Translations under genes and position numbers: made by a program | Assembly: GCF_029255285.1 (NCBI RefSeq) | Contig: NZ_JAPUVI010000002.1 | Coordinates: forward strand, 1-64,000 | Direction of reading: 5' to 3' | DNA length: 64,000 nucleotides | Origin: Accumulibacter sp. | GTDB lineage: Bacteria > Pseudomonadota > Gammaproteobacteria > Burkholderiales > Rhodocyclaceae | Shown here: positions 56,367-64,000 of the stretch, one piece after another | Layout: every line of letters starts with the position of its first letter | Numbering within the stretch: position 1 is the first letter of the stretch | The notes under the pieces: model-generated | Seen by the model: the letters and a program-made list of their open reading frames with translations, nothing else | Told to the model about the DNA's origin: nothing | Databases searched by the model: none

Positions 56367-57421
56367 GGCACCGGCAAGCGCGTTTCGCCGCTCACTGGCG
56401 CTGCGGGGTGGCGTGGCTGTCTGCCAGCTTGCTCGTCGCCTGCGGCGGCCAGCCGCCGAGGCCGCCGGAACCGTCGGCGCGGACGGCAGAGGCGCCACCC
56501 ACCGTCGGCAAGACGGCCAGAAAGTCGACGGTCGTTCAAAAACGCGGCGGCGCCTATTACAAGGACGACGGACCGGGCGACCAGATTCCCGACAACTTGG
56601 ACGAAATTCCCGATGCCCAGCCGAGATTGGAGCCGCTGCACCGCTTCGCCAATCGTCCATATATCGTTCTGGGCAAGGCCTATGAACCGCAGACCAGCCT
56701 CAGACCACATCGGGAGCGCGGCGTGGCGAGTTGGTACGGGAAGAAATTCCATGGCCAGAAGACGTCGATCGGCGAGCCCTACGACATGTTCTCGATGACC
56801 GCCGCTCACCCGACTTTGGCCATCCCCTCGTACGCGCGGGTGACCAACGTCGGCAACGGCAAGTCCGTGGTTGTGCGTGTCACCGACCGTGGCCCTTTCC
56901 ACGCCGATCGCGTCATCGACCTCTCCTACCTCGCTGCCTATCGCCTCGGCTACGTGGACAATGGCAGCGCCCTGGTCGACGTCGAGTCGATCTTGCCGGA
57001 AGGAGGATCGACGATGAGCTACGCCCAGTTGGCGCCGCTCGCCGGTTCGCTCAAGACTGTCGGTGCGTCGACGGAGCGCGACGAGATAGGGCTTCTGGCA
57101 ACGCAGCTGGGACTTGACAAGGCGGCCGCGCCGTCTGCAGCGCGGGAATCGACGTCAACGCCCGCGGCAGCGTCGTCATCGGCTGCCGCGCGGGGAGTCT
57201 TCCTGCAACTCGGCGCTTTCGCCAGTGTCGAGAACGCCGAAAGTTTGCGTTCCCATCTGACGCGCGAACTGGAGTGGCTCAGCGAGGGAATTCTGATCCA
57301 TGCCGGTGGCGGCATGCACCGTGTTCATCTGGGCCCTTACCCGAGTCGTGTCGAGGCCGAAAAAGTGGCCGAGCGGATTCGCCTGGCGCTGGGCTACAAG
57401 CCGACTTTCGTAACGCGCTGA
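56363..57421 (+). CDS. rlpA: Septal ring lytic transglycosylase RlpA with SPOR domain, lipoprotein
   Basis: 352 residues with a lipobox (LLVAC, Cys27) for an outer-membrane lipoprotein. The double-psi beta-barrel domain (about 115-200) has 'GVASWYGKKFHGQKTSIGE', 'FSMTAAHPTLAIPS', 'VRVTDRGPFHADRVIDLS' and 'AAYRLG', with the Asp and His used for catalysis. A linker leads to a C-terminal SPOR domain (about 275-352, 'GVFLQLGAFASVENAESLR') that binds denuded glycan at the septum. It cuts glycan strands. It overlaps rodA by 4 bases. Confidence 0.95.
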   Translation: MRHRQARFAAHWRCGVAWLSASLLVACGGQPPRPPEPSARTAEAPPTVGKTARKSTVVQKRGGAYYKDDGPGDQIPDNLDEIPDAQPRLEPLHRFANRPYIVLGKAYEPQTSLRPHRERGVASWYGKKFHGQKTSIGEPYDMFSMTAAHPTLAIPSYARVTNVGNGKSVVVRVTDRGPFHADRVIDLSYLAAYRLGYVDNGSALVDVESILPEGGSTMSYAQLAPLAGSLKTVGASTERDEIGLLATQLGLDKAAAPSAARESTSTPAAASSSAAARGVFLQLGAFASVENAESLRSHLTRELEWLSEGILIHAGGGMHRVHLGPYPSRVEAEKVAERIRLALGYKPTFVTR

Positions 57422-58345
57422 TCAGGCGCCGCTGGTCGCCGAATCCAGTGGCCGGAAGACTCCCTGGACGATCGCTTTGCCTTTTTGGAGCTCGACGATC
57501 TGGCCCGTGAACTCGACCGGGATCGCTTTGCCCTCGCCATTGATGATCTCGCTGAGGACGGCTTCGCTGCGCTCCTTCCCGACCAGTAGCCGGCACAGCT
57601 CGCGCATGTCGTCCCCGTCACCAGCTGAATGCAGCTCGCTCTGCAGAACGCCGAGGAGTTCCTGCAGTTGTCGTCCGAACAGTTTCTCCGCCTGCGGGTT
57701 GGCGTCGAGCACATGCCCGGTACTGGCGTCTGAGATCAGGATCGCATCACGCGTGCCGTTGAACAAGGCGCGCCGTAGATGCTTGACGTCACACAGTTCC
57801 TCTTCCATCAGTGCCAGTTGGGATTGCAGCAGCGCCAGGCTCACCAGGCTGGCGATGGCGTGTGAGAACAGCCGCTGGACCGATGTCCAGGCCGAATGCG
57901 GGCCAACACGCTCGATGGAGAGCACGCCTTGCAATTCACCGTTGACGTGAATCGGTGAGTTGATCACGGCGCTGATGCCGTTCATCAGCAGGTAGTCTTC
58001 GCCGAATTCCTGCGTCGATGGGTGTTTCATCGCATCGTCGGCGACGATCGGCTCGCCACGTACCAGCGCCCGGAAGTACTCGGGGTAGCGTGCCGCGTGT
58101 AGCGTCACCCCGCTGCTGTGGCGGTCGCGGGAGAGTTCGTAGAGGTCGATGCACTCGAGGCTGGCGCGCCGCGCCGTCAGGCCCCACAGACCGACCCGCT
58201 CAACGTTGAGCATGCGCGCTGTCGCGGCGGTCAACTGGCGAAGGGTTTCGTCCAGGCTGCAACTGGCAAATCCGTCCCGCGATAGCTGTGCAAACGCGCC
58301 CTGCAGGTCAAGGGAACTCGAAAGAGGTCGAAAAGGCGGCAACAT
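57422..58345 (-). CDS. GAF-PAS sensory protein without an output domain
   Basis: 307 residues from an ATG at 58345 with GGAG upstream. The N-terminal GAF domain (about 20-185) has 'LNVERVGLWGLTARRASLEC', 'ISAVINSPIHVNGELQGVLS'. The C-terminal PAS domain (about 205-300) has 'ALFNGTRDAILISDASTGHV', 'DANPQAEKLFGRQLQELLG' and 'GEGKAIPVEFTGQIVELQKG'. No kinase, GGDEF, EAL or DNA-binding part follows. It ends one base from the convergent rlpA stop and is divergent from the carboxypeptidase gene. It may act by binding another protein. Confidence 0.8.
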   Translation of the reverse strand: MLPPFRPLSSSLDLQGAFAQLSRDGFASCSLDETLRQLTAATARMLNVERVGLWGLTARRASLECIDLYELSRDRHSSGVTLHAARYPEYFRALVRGEPIVADDAMKHPSTQEFGEDYLLMNGISAVINSPIHVNGELQGVLSIERVGPHSAWTSVQRLFSHAIASLVSLALLQSQLALMEEELCDVKHLRRALFNGTRDAILISDASTGHVLDANPQAEKLFGRQLQELLGVLQSELHSAGDGDDMRELCRLLVGKERSEAVLSEIINGEGKAIPVEFTGQIVELQKGKAIVQGVFRPLDSATSGA

Positions 58346-58505
58346 TGACACTCCGCGCCGCGCCACCGGCGGGTAGGCGCGCAAGCCATAAACAGCATTA
58401 ATCGTAAGCTCCAGGGCCGCTGCCAGAGTAGGCAGTATGTCACGGAAGGCAGGAATCTCGCGTCGGAAGTCGTCACAAACGCGTACAGGCCACCTTGTTC
58501 CCGCT

Positions 58506-58514
58506 TGCTATAAT
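58506..58514 (+). promoter_or_regulatory. Extended -10 promoter before the carboxypeptidase gene
   Basis: TGCTATAAT is a perfect extended -10 element 25 bases before the first candidate ATG (58539). It implies a leader of about 20 bases. No -35 is clear, as is usual for extended -10 promoters. Confidence 0.65.
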
Positions 58515-58538
58515 CTGCCCTTTGTTAAAAATGCCGTC

Positions 58539-59678
58539 ATGGTCATGACTATCTTCCGCCGCCTGCTGGTCGCCGTTCTCTACCTTCCCGTTCTGGCTCT
58601 TGCCCAGCAGGCTCCGAGCGCGCCGGTGCTCGCGGCGCGCTCGTGGTTGTTGATCGAGGCCGCGTCCGGACAGGAACTGGCGTCGCAGGCCCCAGACCAG
58701 CGTCTGGAACCGGCATCCCTGACCAAGTTGATGACTGCCTACCTGAGCTTCGCGGCGCTCAAGCAGGGTACGCTGAAGCTCGACCAGACCGTGCCGGTGT
58801 CGCAGAAAGCGTGGAAGACCGGCGGTTCGCGGATGTTCATTCAGGTTGGTACCCAGGTCAGGGTCGAGGACTTGCTCAAGGGAATGATTGTGCAGTCGGG
58901 GAACGACGCCTGCGTTGCTCTGGCCGAAGCGATTGCTGGTGACGAGGAGAATTTCGCGCAATTGATGAATCGCGAGGCCCAGCGATTGGGCATGAAAGAC
59001 TCCAGTTTCCGCAACGCGAGCGGTCTGCCTGACCCGCAACACTACACCACGGCACGCGACCTCGCCACCCTCGCGGGCGCGCTGATTCGCGACTTTCCCG
59101 AAGAGTACGCCAAGTACTACTCGCTGAAGGATTTTCGCTACAACAACATCACGCAGCCGAATCGCAATCGTCTGTTGTGGATCGATCCGACGGTCGACGG
59201 TCTGAAGACCGGCCATACCGAGGCGGCTGGATACTGTCTCGTCTCGTCGGCCAAACGCGGTCCGCGGCGCCTTGTGTCGGTGGTTCTCGGCGCGGCATCG
59301 GACAAGGTTCGTGCTCAGGAGTCGCTCAAACTGCTCAGTTTTGGCTTCCAGTTCTACGATGCGGTACAGGTCTATGCGAAGAACGAAGCGGTATCCTCGC
59401 TGAGGGTCTGGAAGGGGGTGGCAAGTTCGGTAAAGCTCGGGTTCGTGAACGATCTGGTGATCGCGGTACCCAAGGGATTCGGTCCCAAGATCAGGACCGA
59501 GCTGGTTTCGCAGCAGCCCTTGATGGCACCGGTGGCGCAGGGTCAGGCGCTTGGCACCTTGAAGGTCAGTGTCGACGGCAAGCCGTTCGGGGATTATCCG
59601 GTCCTGGCGCTCGAGGCGGTACCGAGCGCCGGAATCGTCGGGCGCCTGATCGACACCGTTCGTCTGTGGTTCAACTAA
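58539..59678 (+). CDS. D-alanyl-D-alanine carboxypeptidase (PBP5/6 type)
   Basis: About 379 residues from the ATG at 58539 (58545 is the alternative). A signal peptide (about 8-20, 'VAVLYLPVLALAQQ') precedes the penicillin-binding domain with SxxK (Ser60-Leu-Thr-Lys63), SGN in 'IVQSGNDACVALAE', and KTG in 'GLKTGHTEAAGYC'. The beta-sandwich and amphipathic C-terminus ('VGRLIDTVRLWFN') hold it to the inner-membrane face. It trims the terminal D-Ala of peptidoglycan stems. No Shine-Dalgarno is visible; a five-codon frame (58531-58548) ends across the second ATG. Its dacA-versus-dacC identity is not settled. Confidence 0.93.
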   Translation: MVMTIFRRLLVAVLYLPVLALAQQAPSAPVLAARSWLLIEAASGQELASQAPDQRLEPASLTKLMTAYLSFAALKQGTLKLDQTVPVSQKAWKTGGSRMFIQVGTQVRVEDLLKGMIVQSGNDACVALAEAIAGDEENFAQLMNREAQRLGMKDSSFRNASGLPDPQHYTTARDLATLAGALIRDFPEEYAKYYSLKDFRYNNITQPNRNRLLWIDPTVDGLKTGHTEAAGYCLVSSAKRGPRRLVSVVLGAASDKVRAQESLKLLSFGFQFYDAVQVYAKNEAVSSLRVWKGVASSVKLGFVNDLVIAVPKGFGPKIRTELVSQQPLMAPVAQGQALGTLKVSVDGKPFGDYPVLALEAVPSAGIVGRLIDTVRLWFN

Positions 59679-59688
59679 CGTCCGCCCG

Positions 59689-59958
59689 ATGGTTGATGAA
59701 AGTTCGGACCTGTTCGAATTTCCCTGTGCCTTTCCGCTCAAGATCATGGGGCTGGCCGGCGGCGAACTGGCGCAGGCAGTGCTCGAGATCGTCCTGCGAC
59801 ACGCACCGGATTTCGACGGGGCGACGATGGAGATGCGCTCTTCGTCGGCTGGCAAGTACGTCAGCCTGACCTGTACGATCAGCGCCACCAGCCGAGAACA
59901 ACTCGACGCGCTCTACCGGGAACTGAGCAGCCATCCGCTGGTCAGGATCCTATTTTGA
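59689..59958 (+). CDS. ybeD: DUF493/YbeD family protein
   Basis: 89 residues. '[18 protein letters not shown]', '[21 protein letters not shown]', '[20 protein letters not shown]' and '[11 protein letters not shown]' match YbeD. It is a small alpha/beta protein commonly encoded between dacA and lipB and its function is not firmly known. The stop overlaps a TTG that starts lipB. Confidence 0.93.
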   Translation: MVDESSDLFEFPCAFPLKIMGLAGGELAQAVLEIVLRHAPDFDGATMEMRSSSAGKYVSLTCTISATSREQLDALYRELSSHPLVRILF

Positions 59959-60635
59959 GTCCTTCGGCGAACGGGGCGCCCGGTGCGACGACCGTGGCCC
60001 CGGCCGATGGGCGGGGCCGGGTGAAAATCCGGGTGCGCCATCTGGGGCGAACCGATTACCGGCAGACGTGGGCCGCGATGGTCGAGTTTACCGCGGCGCG
60101 CACCGACGAAACGGCTGACGAACTGTGGTGCTGCGAGCATTCACCGGTGTTCACGCTGGGTCAGGCGGGTAAGCGCGAGCACTTGCTTAGCGACCGCGGG
60201 ATACCCCTGGTGCCGTCTGATCGCGGCGGTCAGATTACCTACCACGGGCCCGGCCAGGTGGTGGTTTATCTCTTGCTCGATCTGGCCAGGCGAAGGCTCG
60301 CGGTGCGTGAGTTGGTTTTCTCGATCGAGCAGGCGGTGATCGACCTCCTGGCGGAGCACGGTACGGTCGCCCGGCGGCAGAGCGGCGCGCCGGGAGTCTA
60401 CGTCGGTTCGGCCAAGGTCGCGGCCCTTGGTCTGCGAGTGCGCCGGGGGTGCTGCTACCACGGCGTCAGTCTCAACGTCGCGATGGACCTCTCCCCGTTT
60501 GCGGCGATCAATCCCTGCGGCTATCCCGGTATGCCGGTGACGCAGACGCGCGACCTCGGCATCTCCTTGACGCCGGCGGCCGCTGAGGTGGCACTGGCGA
60601 GGTGCCTCGAAAGACAACTGGAGCGCTGGCCATGA
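59955..60635 (+). CDS. lipB: Octanoyltransferase LipB
   Basis: 226 residues from a TTG at 59955, with AGGAT upstream and a 4-base overlap with ybeD. A GTG at 60021 could be an alternative start and gives a shorter, more usual N-terminus. Motifs: '[19 protein letters not shown]', '[20 protein letters not shown]', Lys154 in GSAKVAALG and Cys188 in NPCGYPGM, the acyl-thioester residue. It moves octanoyl groups from ACP to lipoyl domains. It overlaps lipA by 4 bases. Confidence 0.96.
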   Translation: MSPSANGAPGATTVAPADGRGRVKIRVRHLGRTDYRQTWAAMVEFTAARTDETADELWCCEHSPVFTLGQAGKREHLLSDRGIPLVPSDRGGQITYHGPGQVVVYLLLDLARRRLAVRELVFSIEQAVIDLLAEHGTVARRQSGAPGVYVGSAKVAALGLRVRRGCCYHGVSLNVAMDLSPFAAINPCGYPGMPVTQTRDLGISLTPAAAEVALARCLERQLERWP

Positions 60636-61624
60636 GCCGTGAGAGTGAGGATGGTGGGCGTCTGCTCCTACCCAGAGCGACGTCCCCGGTCGCTGGAATC
60701 AAGGAAAAGGGCGAGCTGAAGACGGCGCGCATCCCGATCAAGATCGTCCCGCAAGCCGCGCAGCGCAAGCCCGACTGGATTCGCGTCAAGGCCGGCAACG
60801 ACGCCGGCCGTTTCGGCGAGATCAAGAAAATGCTGCGCGAGCAGAAGCTGCATACGGTTTGCGAGGAGGCGGCTTGCCCCAACATCGGCGAGTGTTTTGG
60901 GCGCGGTACGGCGACCTTCATGATTCTCGGCGACATTTGCACCCGTCGCTGTCCCTTCTGCGATGTCGGACATGGCAAGCCGCTGCCGCCCGACCTTGAC
61001 GAACCGGCTCATCTTGCCGACAGCGTTGCCCGACTCGAACTGCGCTACGTGGTGATCACGAGCGTCGACCGGGACGATCTGCGTGATGGCGGCGCGCAGC
61101 ATTTTGTTGACGTCATCAGGGCGGTACGCGAAAAGTCGCCGGCGACGACCATTGAGACGCTCGTTCCCGATTTCCGAGGCCGCCTTGAGGTGGCCATCGA
61201 GTTGCTCGGGCAGTCGCTGCCCGATGTCCTCAACCACAATCTGGAGACCGTACCGCGGCTCTATCGGCAGGCTCGTCCGGGCGCCGACTACGCGCACTCA
61301 CTGGCCTTCATGAGGGCTTTCAAGGCTCGTTATCCGCAGGTGCCGACCAAGTCGGGGCTGATGGTCGGCCTCGGCGAAACCGATGACGAGATCCTGGAGG
61401 TTTTGCGCGATCTGCGGGCCAATAACGTGGAGATGCTGACCATCGGCCAGTACCTGGCGCCGTCACCGCACCACCTGCCGGTGGCGCGTTACGTCCATCC
61501 GGAGGTTTTCCGGATGTACGAGCAGCAGGCGATCGACCTCGGTTTCACCGGCGCCGCCTGCGGACCGATGGTCCGTTCGAGCTACTGGGCCGATGCCCAG
61601 GCGCACCGGGCAGGCGTCGCCTGA
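60632..61624 (+). CDS. lipA: Lipoyl synthase LipA
   Basis: 330 residues from the ATG at 60632 (ATGA overlap with lipB; GGAG upstream). It has both iron-sulfur sites: '[12 protein letters not shown]' for the auxiliary cluster and radical-SAM 'CTRRCPFC'. '[20 protein letters not shown]' and 'PLPPDLDEP' are also typical. It inserts sulfur into octanoyl groups to make lipoate, using SAM. The run dacA/C-ybeD-lipB-lipA is a standard proteobacterial order. Confidence 0.97.
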   Translation: MSRESEDGGRLLLPRATSPVAGIKEKGELKTARIPIKIVPQAAQRKPDWIRVKAGNDAGRFGEIKKMLREQKLHTVCEEAACPNIGECFGRGTATFMILGDICTRRCPFCDVGHGKPLPPDLDEPAHLADSVARLELRYVVITSVDRDDLRDGGAQHFVDVIRAVREKSPATTIETLVPDFRGRLEVAIELLGQSLPDVLNHNLETVPRLYRQARPGADYAHSLAFMRAFKARYPQVPTKSGLMVGLGETDDEILEVLRDLRANNVEMLTIGQYLAPSPHHLPVARYVHPEVFRMYEQQAIDLGFTGAACGPMVRSSYWADAQAHRAGVA

Positions 61625-61643
61625 CGGCGCTTCGTGTTGCCAT

Positions 61644-62162
61644 TCAGTTGTAGCGAATGAAGCGCGCCGGGTAGCGCGCCGTCGCCCAGGCCAGAAACAG
61701 GTATTTGACCGTCTTGCCGATTCCGACGGCGACCAGGATGCCGGGCGTCGATACGTTGGCCAAAGCGCAGAAGAGCAGCGCCGGGGTCTGCGGCATGGGC
61801 GAGCCGGCAATGATCAGGATGGCCAGCAGGCCCCAGCGTTGCAGCCATTCGCTGGTCAACCGCCAGGCTTCGGTCTGTACGAGTGATGGGTAATGGGCAA
61901 AGACGAACTCGTAGCCGAGGTACTGGAAGATCTCGACCAGTACCGCGGCGCCGCAGCCGCTAGCAATCCCGCTGAGCAGGCCAAGCGTGCGCCAGCGCCG
62001 TGGAGAAAGCAGAACCGCCGGGACCAACACGGCGACGAAGGGGAAGCTGAAGGTGATCGTGGCGCCAAAAGCGATCGCCGTGACGACGAGGCTATAGTAG
62101 CGATGCGCGACGCTGCGCATCAGTAGCTGGCGTAACCAGTCGGGAAGGACGTGAGTTTTCAT
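61644..62162 (-). CDS. DedA/VTT-type (YqaA-like) small membrane protein
   Basis: 172 residues with about four to five helices. 'SFPFVAVLVPAVLLS', 'GLLSGIASGCGAAVLVEIFQ' and 'LAILIIAGSPMPQTPALLFC' follow the SNARE-associated/VTT pattern seen in YqaA and related proteins. The role may be in membrane homeostasis. AGGAAAG lies upstream of the ATG. A near-perfect FNR-type box with a matching -10 is found about 105 bases upstream, so expression may rise at low oxygen. Confidence 0.8.
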   Translation of the reverse strand: MKTHVLPDWLRQLLMRSVAHRYYSLVVTAIAFGATITFSFPFVAVLVPAVLLSPRRWRTLGLLSGIASGCGAAVLVEIFQYLGYEFVFAHYPSLVQTEAWRLTSEWLQRWGLLAILIIAGSPMPQTPALLFCALANVSTPGILVAVGIGKTVKYLFLAWATARYPARFIRYN

Positions 62163-62233
62163 GTCTGTAGCAGCTTTCCTGGCCTTCTGGCGGCCGGCCC
62201 GGCCGGCGAAGGCTTGTACGACCGGTGCTTGGC

Positions 62234-62239
62234 AGGATA
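62234..62239 (-). promoter_or_regulatory. Candidate -10 for the YqaA-like gene, with FNR box upstream
   Basis: TATCCT on the minus strand (62239 to 62234) would put the start of transcription near 62227. The FNR-type box centre at 62267.5 is then about 41 bases upstream, which is the class II activator position. Confidence 0.4.
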
Positions 62240-62260
62240 TGCTTATGCGGCTACAAAGTA

Positions 62261-62274
62261 TTGATCAATCTCAA
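62261..62274. promoter_or_regulatory. FNR/Anr-type binding site
   Basis: TTGATCAATCTCAA has the perfect TTGA-N6-TCAA core and differs from the TTGAT-N4-ATCAA consensus at one base. It lies in a non-coding, divergent region. Confidence 0.55.
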
Positions 62275-62595
62275 CGGCGACGGAGGTATCGTCAACATGC
62301 CATGCGCGACGTTTCAGCAAGCACCGGAATCGTCGACACTCTCTTGGCCAGCGTGCGCCAGCCGGTGGTGCTGCGCCGCCTTCTCCTCTAAGCCGCCGGT
62401 CAGCGTCTGAGCCGTGCTTAGCGCCGGTCCCGATTGTCGCCCATGTCCGCCTTACTCGGTTGCCGCCGTGGGGCTCGTTGGTTTGCCGGGTGTCGGGATC
62501 GCAGTACGCCACAACTAACGAGACACCCATGTTGACCATTGCACCGCAGGACCAGGGTGTCTCGCCCTGGTGGCCACCTTGACGAGTCCAGTTCT

Positions 62596-63072
62596 GTGAA
62601 GATCTTTCTCGTGCTGTTGATTTCGCTCCTGTGCGGCACCGTCGTTGGCGAACCGGCTGTCGGCGAGCACCCTCTCGGCCTGGGGGTGTCGCGTATGGCG
62701 CCGGAGCCACCGCCCATCGTCTCGGGACGAGCGAGCTTTTATAGTTCATCCTTTCACGGACGCAAGACCGCCTCCGGCGAGCGCTATGATCATCAGACGA
62801 TTTCGGCAGCAAGCAGTCGTTTTCCTCTCGGGACCACGGTGGCCGTACGCCGCGTTCTTTCGGCACGCTGTATCGTCGTCAGAATCAACGATCGGATGGG
62901 CCATCGGAGCCGCGTGATTGACCTGTCGCGCGAGGCCGCCGTACGCCTGGGCATGATTGACGCTGGCGTTACCGATGTCGAAGTCACTCCTTTGCCCAAG
63001 TATCTGGTTGGCCACGAGCATGCCTGTGCGCTCGCCTTCGCGCCGCCGCCCTACCTGCACACCGACCCGTAG
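62596..63072 (+). CDS. Second RlpA-like double-psi beta-barrel protein, without SPOR
   Basis: 158 residues from a GTG at 62596 with only a weak ribosome-binding site. A signal peptide (about 2-18, 'IFLVLLISLLCGTVVG') is followed by the RlpA barrel: 'VSGRASFYSSSFHGRKTASG', 'ERYDHQTISAASSRFPLGT', 'VVRINDRMGHRSRVIDLS' and 'AAVRLGMI'. There is no lipobox and no SPOR domain. It should be a periplasmic peptidoglycan-acting or -binding protein. It is a paralog of rlpA 6 kb upstream. Confidence 0.85.
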   Translation: MKIFLVLLISLLCGTVVGEPAVGEHPLGLGVSRMAPEPPPIVSGRASFYSSSFHGRKTASGERYDHQTISAASSRFPLGTTVAVRRVLSARCIVVRINDRMGHRSRVIDLSREAAVRLGMIDAGVTDVEVTPLPKYLVGHEHACALAFAPPPYLHTDP

Positions 63073-63259
63073 CCGGAGGCGTTCGCTAGCGATACCGGTG
63101 TATGGCGGAGGGTCGAAGCCCCGGTCGCTTGGCGACCGGCCGGAACGCTTGGCGCGCCCATTGCTTATTGGATCCGGGCTGGGCGGCTTGGTCCCGGCCG
63201 AGAATTGATGCGGCAGGCCGCTGTGCCTGGATTCGGCTGCGGCTTTTACTGGCCGGTGC

Positions 63260-64000
63260 TCAAGTCCGTGCCAGCGTTTCAACCATTCTTGCCCGTTGCC
63301 GAGCATCGGGCAAGCGGCCACGGCCTGCCGCCAGATTATCCTCCAGATGCGGCTGCTTGCTGGTCGCCGGAATGACGCAGCTTACGGCCGGCTGGGCGAG
63401 GATGAACTTGAGGAAGAACTGCGCCCAGCTTGCGCAATCGAACTCCGCCGCCCAGGCGGGCAGCGGCTGGCCGCGCACCTGCGAGAACAGCGAGGCTTTG
63501 GCGAAGGGGCGGTTGACGATCACAGCGATACCTAGGTCCTGGGCCAGAGGCAGCAGCCGGGCTTCTGCTTCGCGTTCGGCCATGCTGTAGTTGATCTGAA
63601 GGAAATCCGGTTTTTCGGCCCGCAGCACGGCCTCGACCTCGCGGTAGGCGCTGGCGTGATAATGCGTTACGCCGACATGGCGAATCCGTCCCTGATTCCG
63701 CCATTCGCGCAGGGTCGGCAGATGCACCCGCCAGTCGACCAGGTTGTGAACCTGCATGAGCTCCAGACGCATCGTCCGCAACCGGCTGAACGAGGTTTCC
63801 ATCTGTCGAACACCTTCAGCGTGCCCGCGGGTCCACACCTTGGTGGCCAGGAACAGGCGATTGCGCACACCGAGCCTTGCCGCCAGTTCACCGATCACCG
63901 CTTCGGAATGGCCGTACATCGGCGAGCTGTCCACCAACTCTCCACCGAGTGCCACGAAGCGCGCCAGCACCGCTTCCAGTGCAGAACTGGCCGCATCGAC
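63260..64000 (-). CDS. Aldo/keto reductase family protein (5' end beyond window)
   Basis: The frame is open to the right edge, so the N-terminus is missing; 246 residues are seen. 'GGELVDSSPMYGHSE' holds the catalytic Asp and Tyr, 'LFLATKVW', 'LMQVHNLVDW', 'IRHVGVTHY' and 'AVSCVIPATSK' follow the AKR fold. It reduces a carbonyl with NADPH; the substrate is not known. No neighbour relation is visible at this end. Confidence 0.9.
   Translation of the reverse strand, partial: VDAASSALEAVLARFVALGGELVDSSPMYGHSEAVIGELAARLGVRNRLFLATKVWTRGHAEGVRQMETSFSRLRTMRLELMQVHNLVDWRVHLPTLREWRNQGRIRHVGVTHYHASAYREVEAVLRAEKPDFLQINYSMAEREAEARLLPLAQDLGIAVIVNRPFAKASLFSQVRGQPLPAWAAEFDCASWAQFFLKFILAQPAVSCVIPATSKQPHLEDNLAAGRGRLPDARQRARMVETLART

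Larger units (their letters stand above)
62163..62595. other. 433-bp divergent intergenic region with regulatory signals
   Basis: Besides the FNR-type site at 62261 this stretch holds a plus-strand TTGGCA (62229-62234) 17 bp before TACAAA (62252-62257), a possible weak promoter. A 76-codon plus-strand frame at 62161-62391 has no ribosome-binding site and overlaps the YqaA-like start, so I do not call it. The right half (62400-62595) shows no gene or terminator. Confidence 0.5.

Noticed and set aside
62161-62391. A 76-codon plus-strand frame beside the YqaA-like start
   Set aside because: No ribosome-binding site, poor composition, and it covers the FNR-type site and candidate promoters.

Overview
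The window is a high-GC (roughly 62-65% by eye), densely packed bacterial chromosome segment. It carries about 58 protein genes, no rRNA, no tRNA that I can see, no CRISPR array and no insertion sequence. The gene content points to a betaproteobacterium, most likely Rhodocyclales and possibly Candidatus Accumulibacter or a relative. The reasons are the betaproteobacterial-type GshA, a MetX/MetW pair, an incomplete regulatory PTS (EIIA-HPr-EI), DUF2889, the mreBCD-mrdA-rodA-rlpA order, and several large hybrid sensor kinases. The genus is an inference.

Layout. 1-2.7 kb: a three-gene redox module made of a membrane-anchored flavin/2Fe-2S reductase, a heme-b-type membrane protein and an octaheme c cytochrome. 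2.8-10.2 kb: an orphan solute-binding lipoprotein next to a hybrid histidine kinase, then a second hybrid kinase. 10.4-12.8 kb: a SEC-C/TPR/GT41 glycosyltransferase. 12.9-15.6 kb: DUF2889 and sucCD, ending in a clear terminator. 15.7-21.6 kb: an ornithine cyclodeaminase-family gene, then PP2C phosphatase, FHA protein, metallo-beta-lactamase-fold hydrolase and a GAF-GspE/PilB-like ATPase. 21.6-25 kb: icd and aceK, divergent, so enzyme and its regulator sit side by side. 25-28 kb: SdiA-regulated-like protein, hydroxypyruvate isomerase, PduO-type adenosyltransferase and an unknown protein. 28-32.5 kb: parE-parC. 32.5-34.3 kb: creA and an orphan adenine methyltransferase. 34.4-43.9 kb: a long co-directional run, gshA-gshB-apbE-EIIA-HPr-EI-metX-metW-ampG-SMUG. 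43.9-45 kb: yqjD/yqjE/yqjK-like genes on the minus strand. 45-47.2 kb: xthA and pyrE, divergent, plus a secreted coiled-coil protein. 47.3-50.6 kb: gatCAB (minus). 50.7-57.4 kb: the rod-shape operon mreB-mreC-mreD-mrdA-rodA-rlpA. 57.4-61.6 kb: a GAF-PAS protein (minus), then dacA/C, ybeD, lipB and lipA. 61.6-64 kb: a DedA/YqaA-like membrane protein preceded by an FNR-type site, a second RlpA-like protein and an aldo/keto reductase cut by the window edge.

Most of the window is core metabolism and cell-envelope biology. The parts that may hold something less described are the redox triad at the left edge, the binding-protein/kinase pair, the PP2C-FHA-hydrolase-ATPase cluster, and the SEC-C/TPR/GT41 fusion. 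Start codons were chosen by ribosome-binding site, spacing to the upstream gene and family length. Several genes appear to use GTG or TTG.
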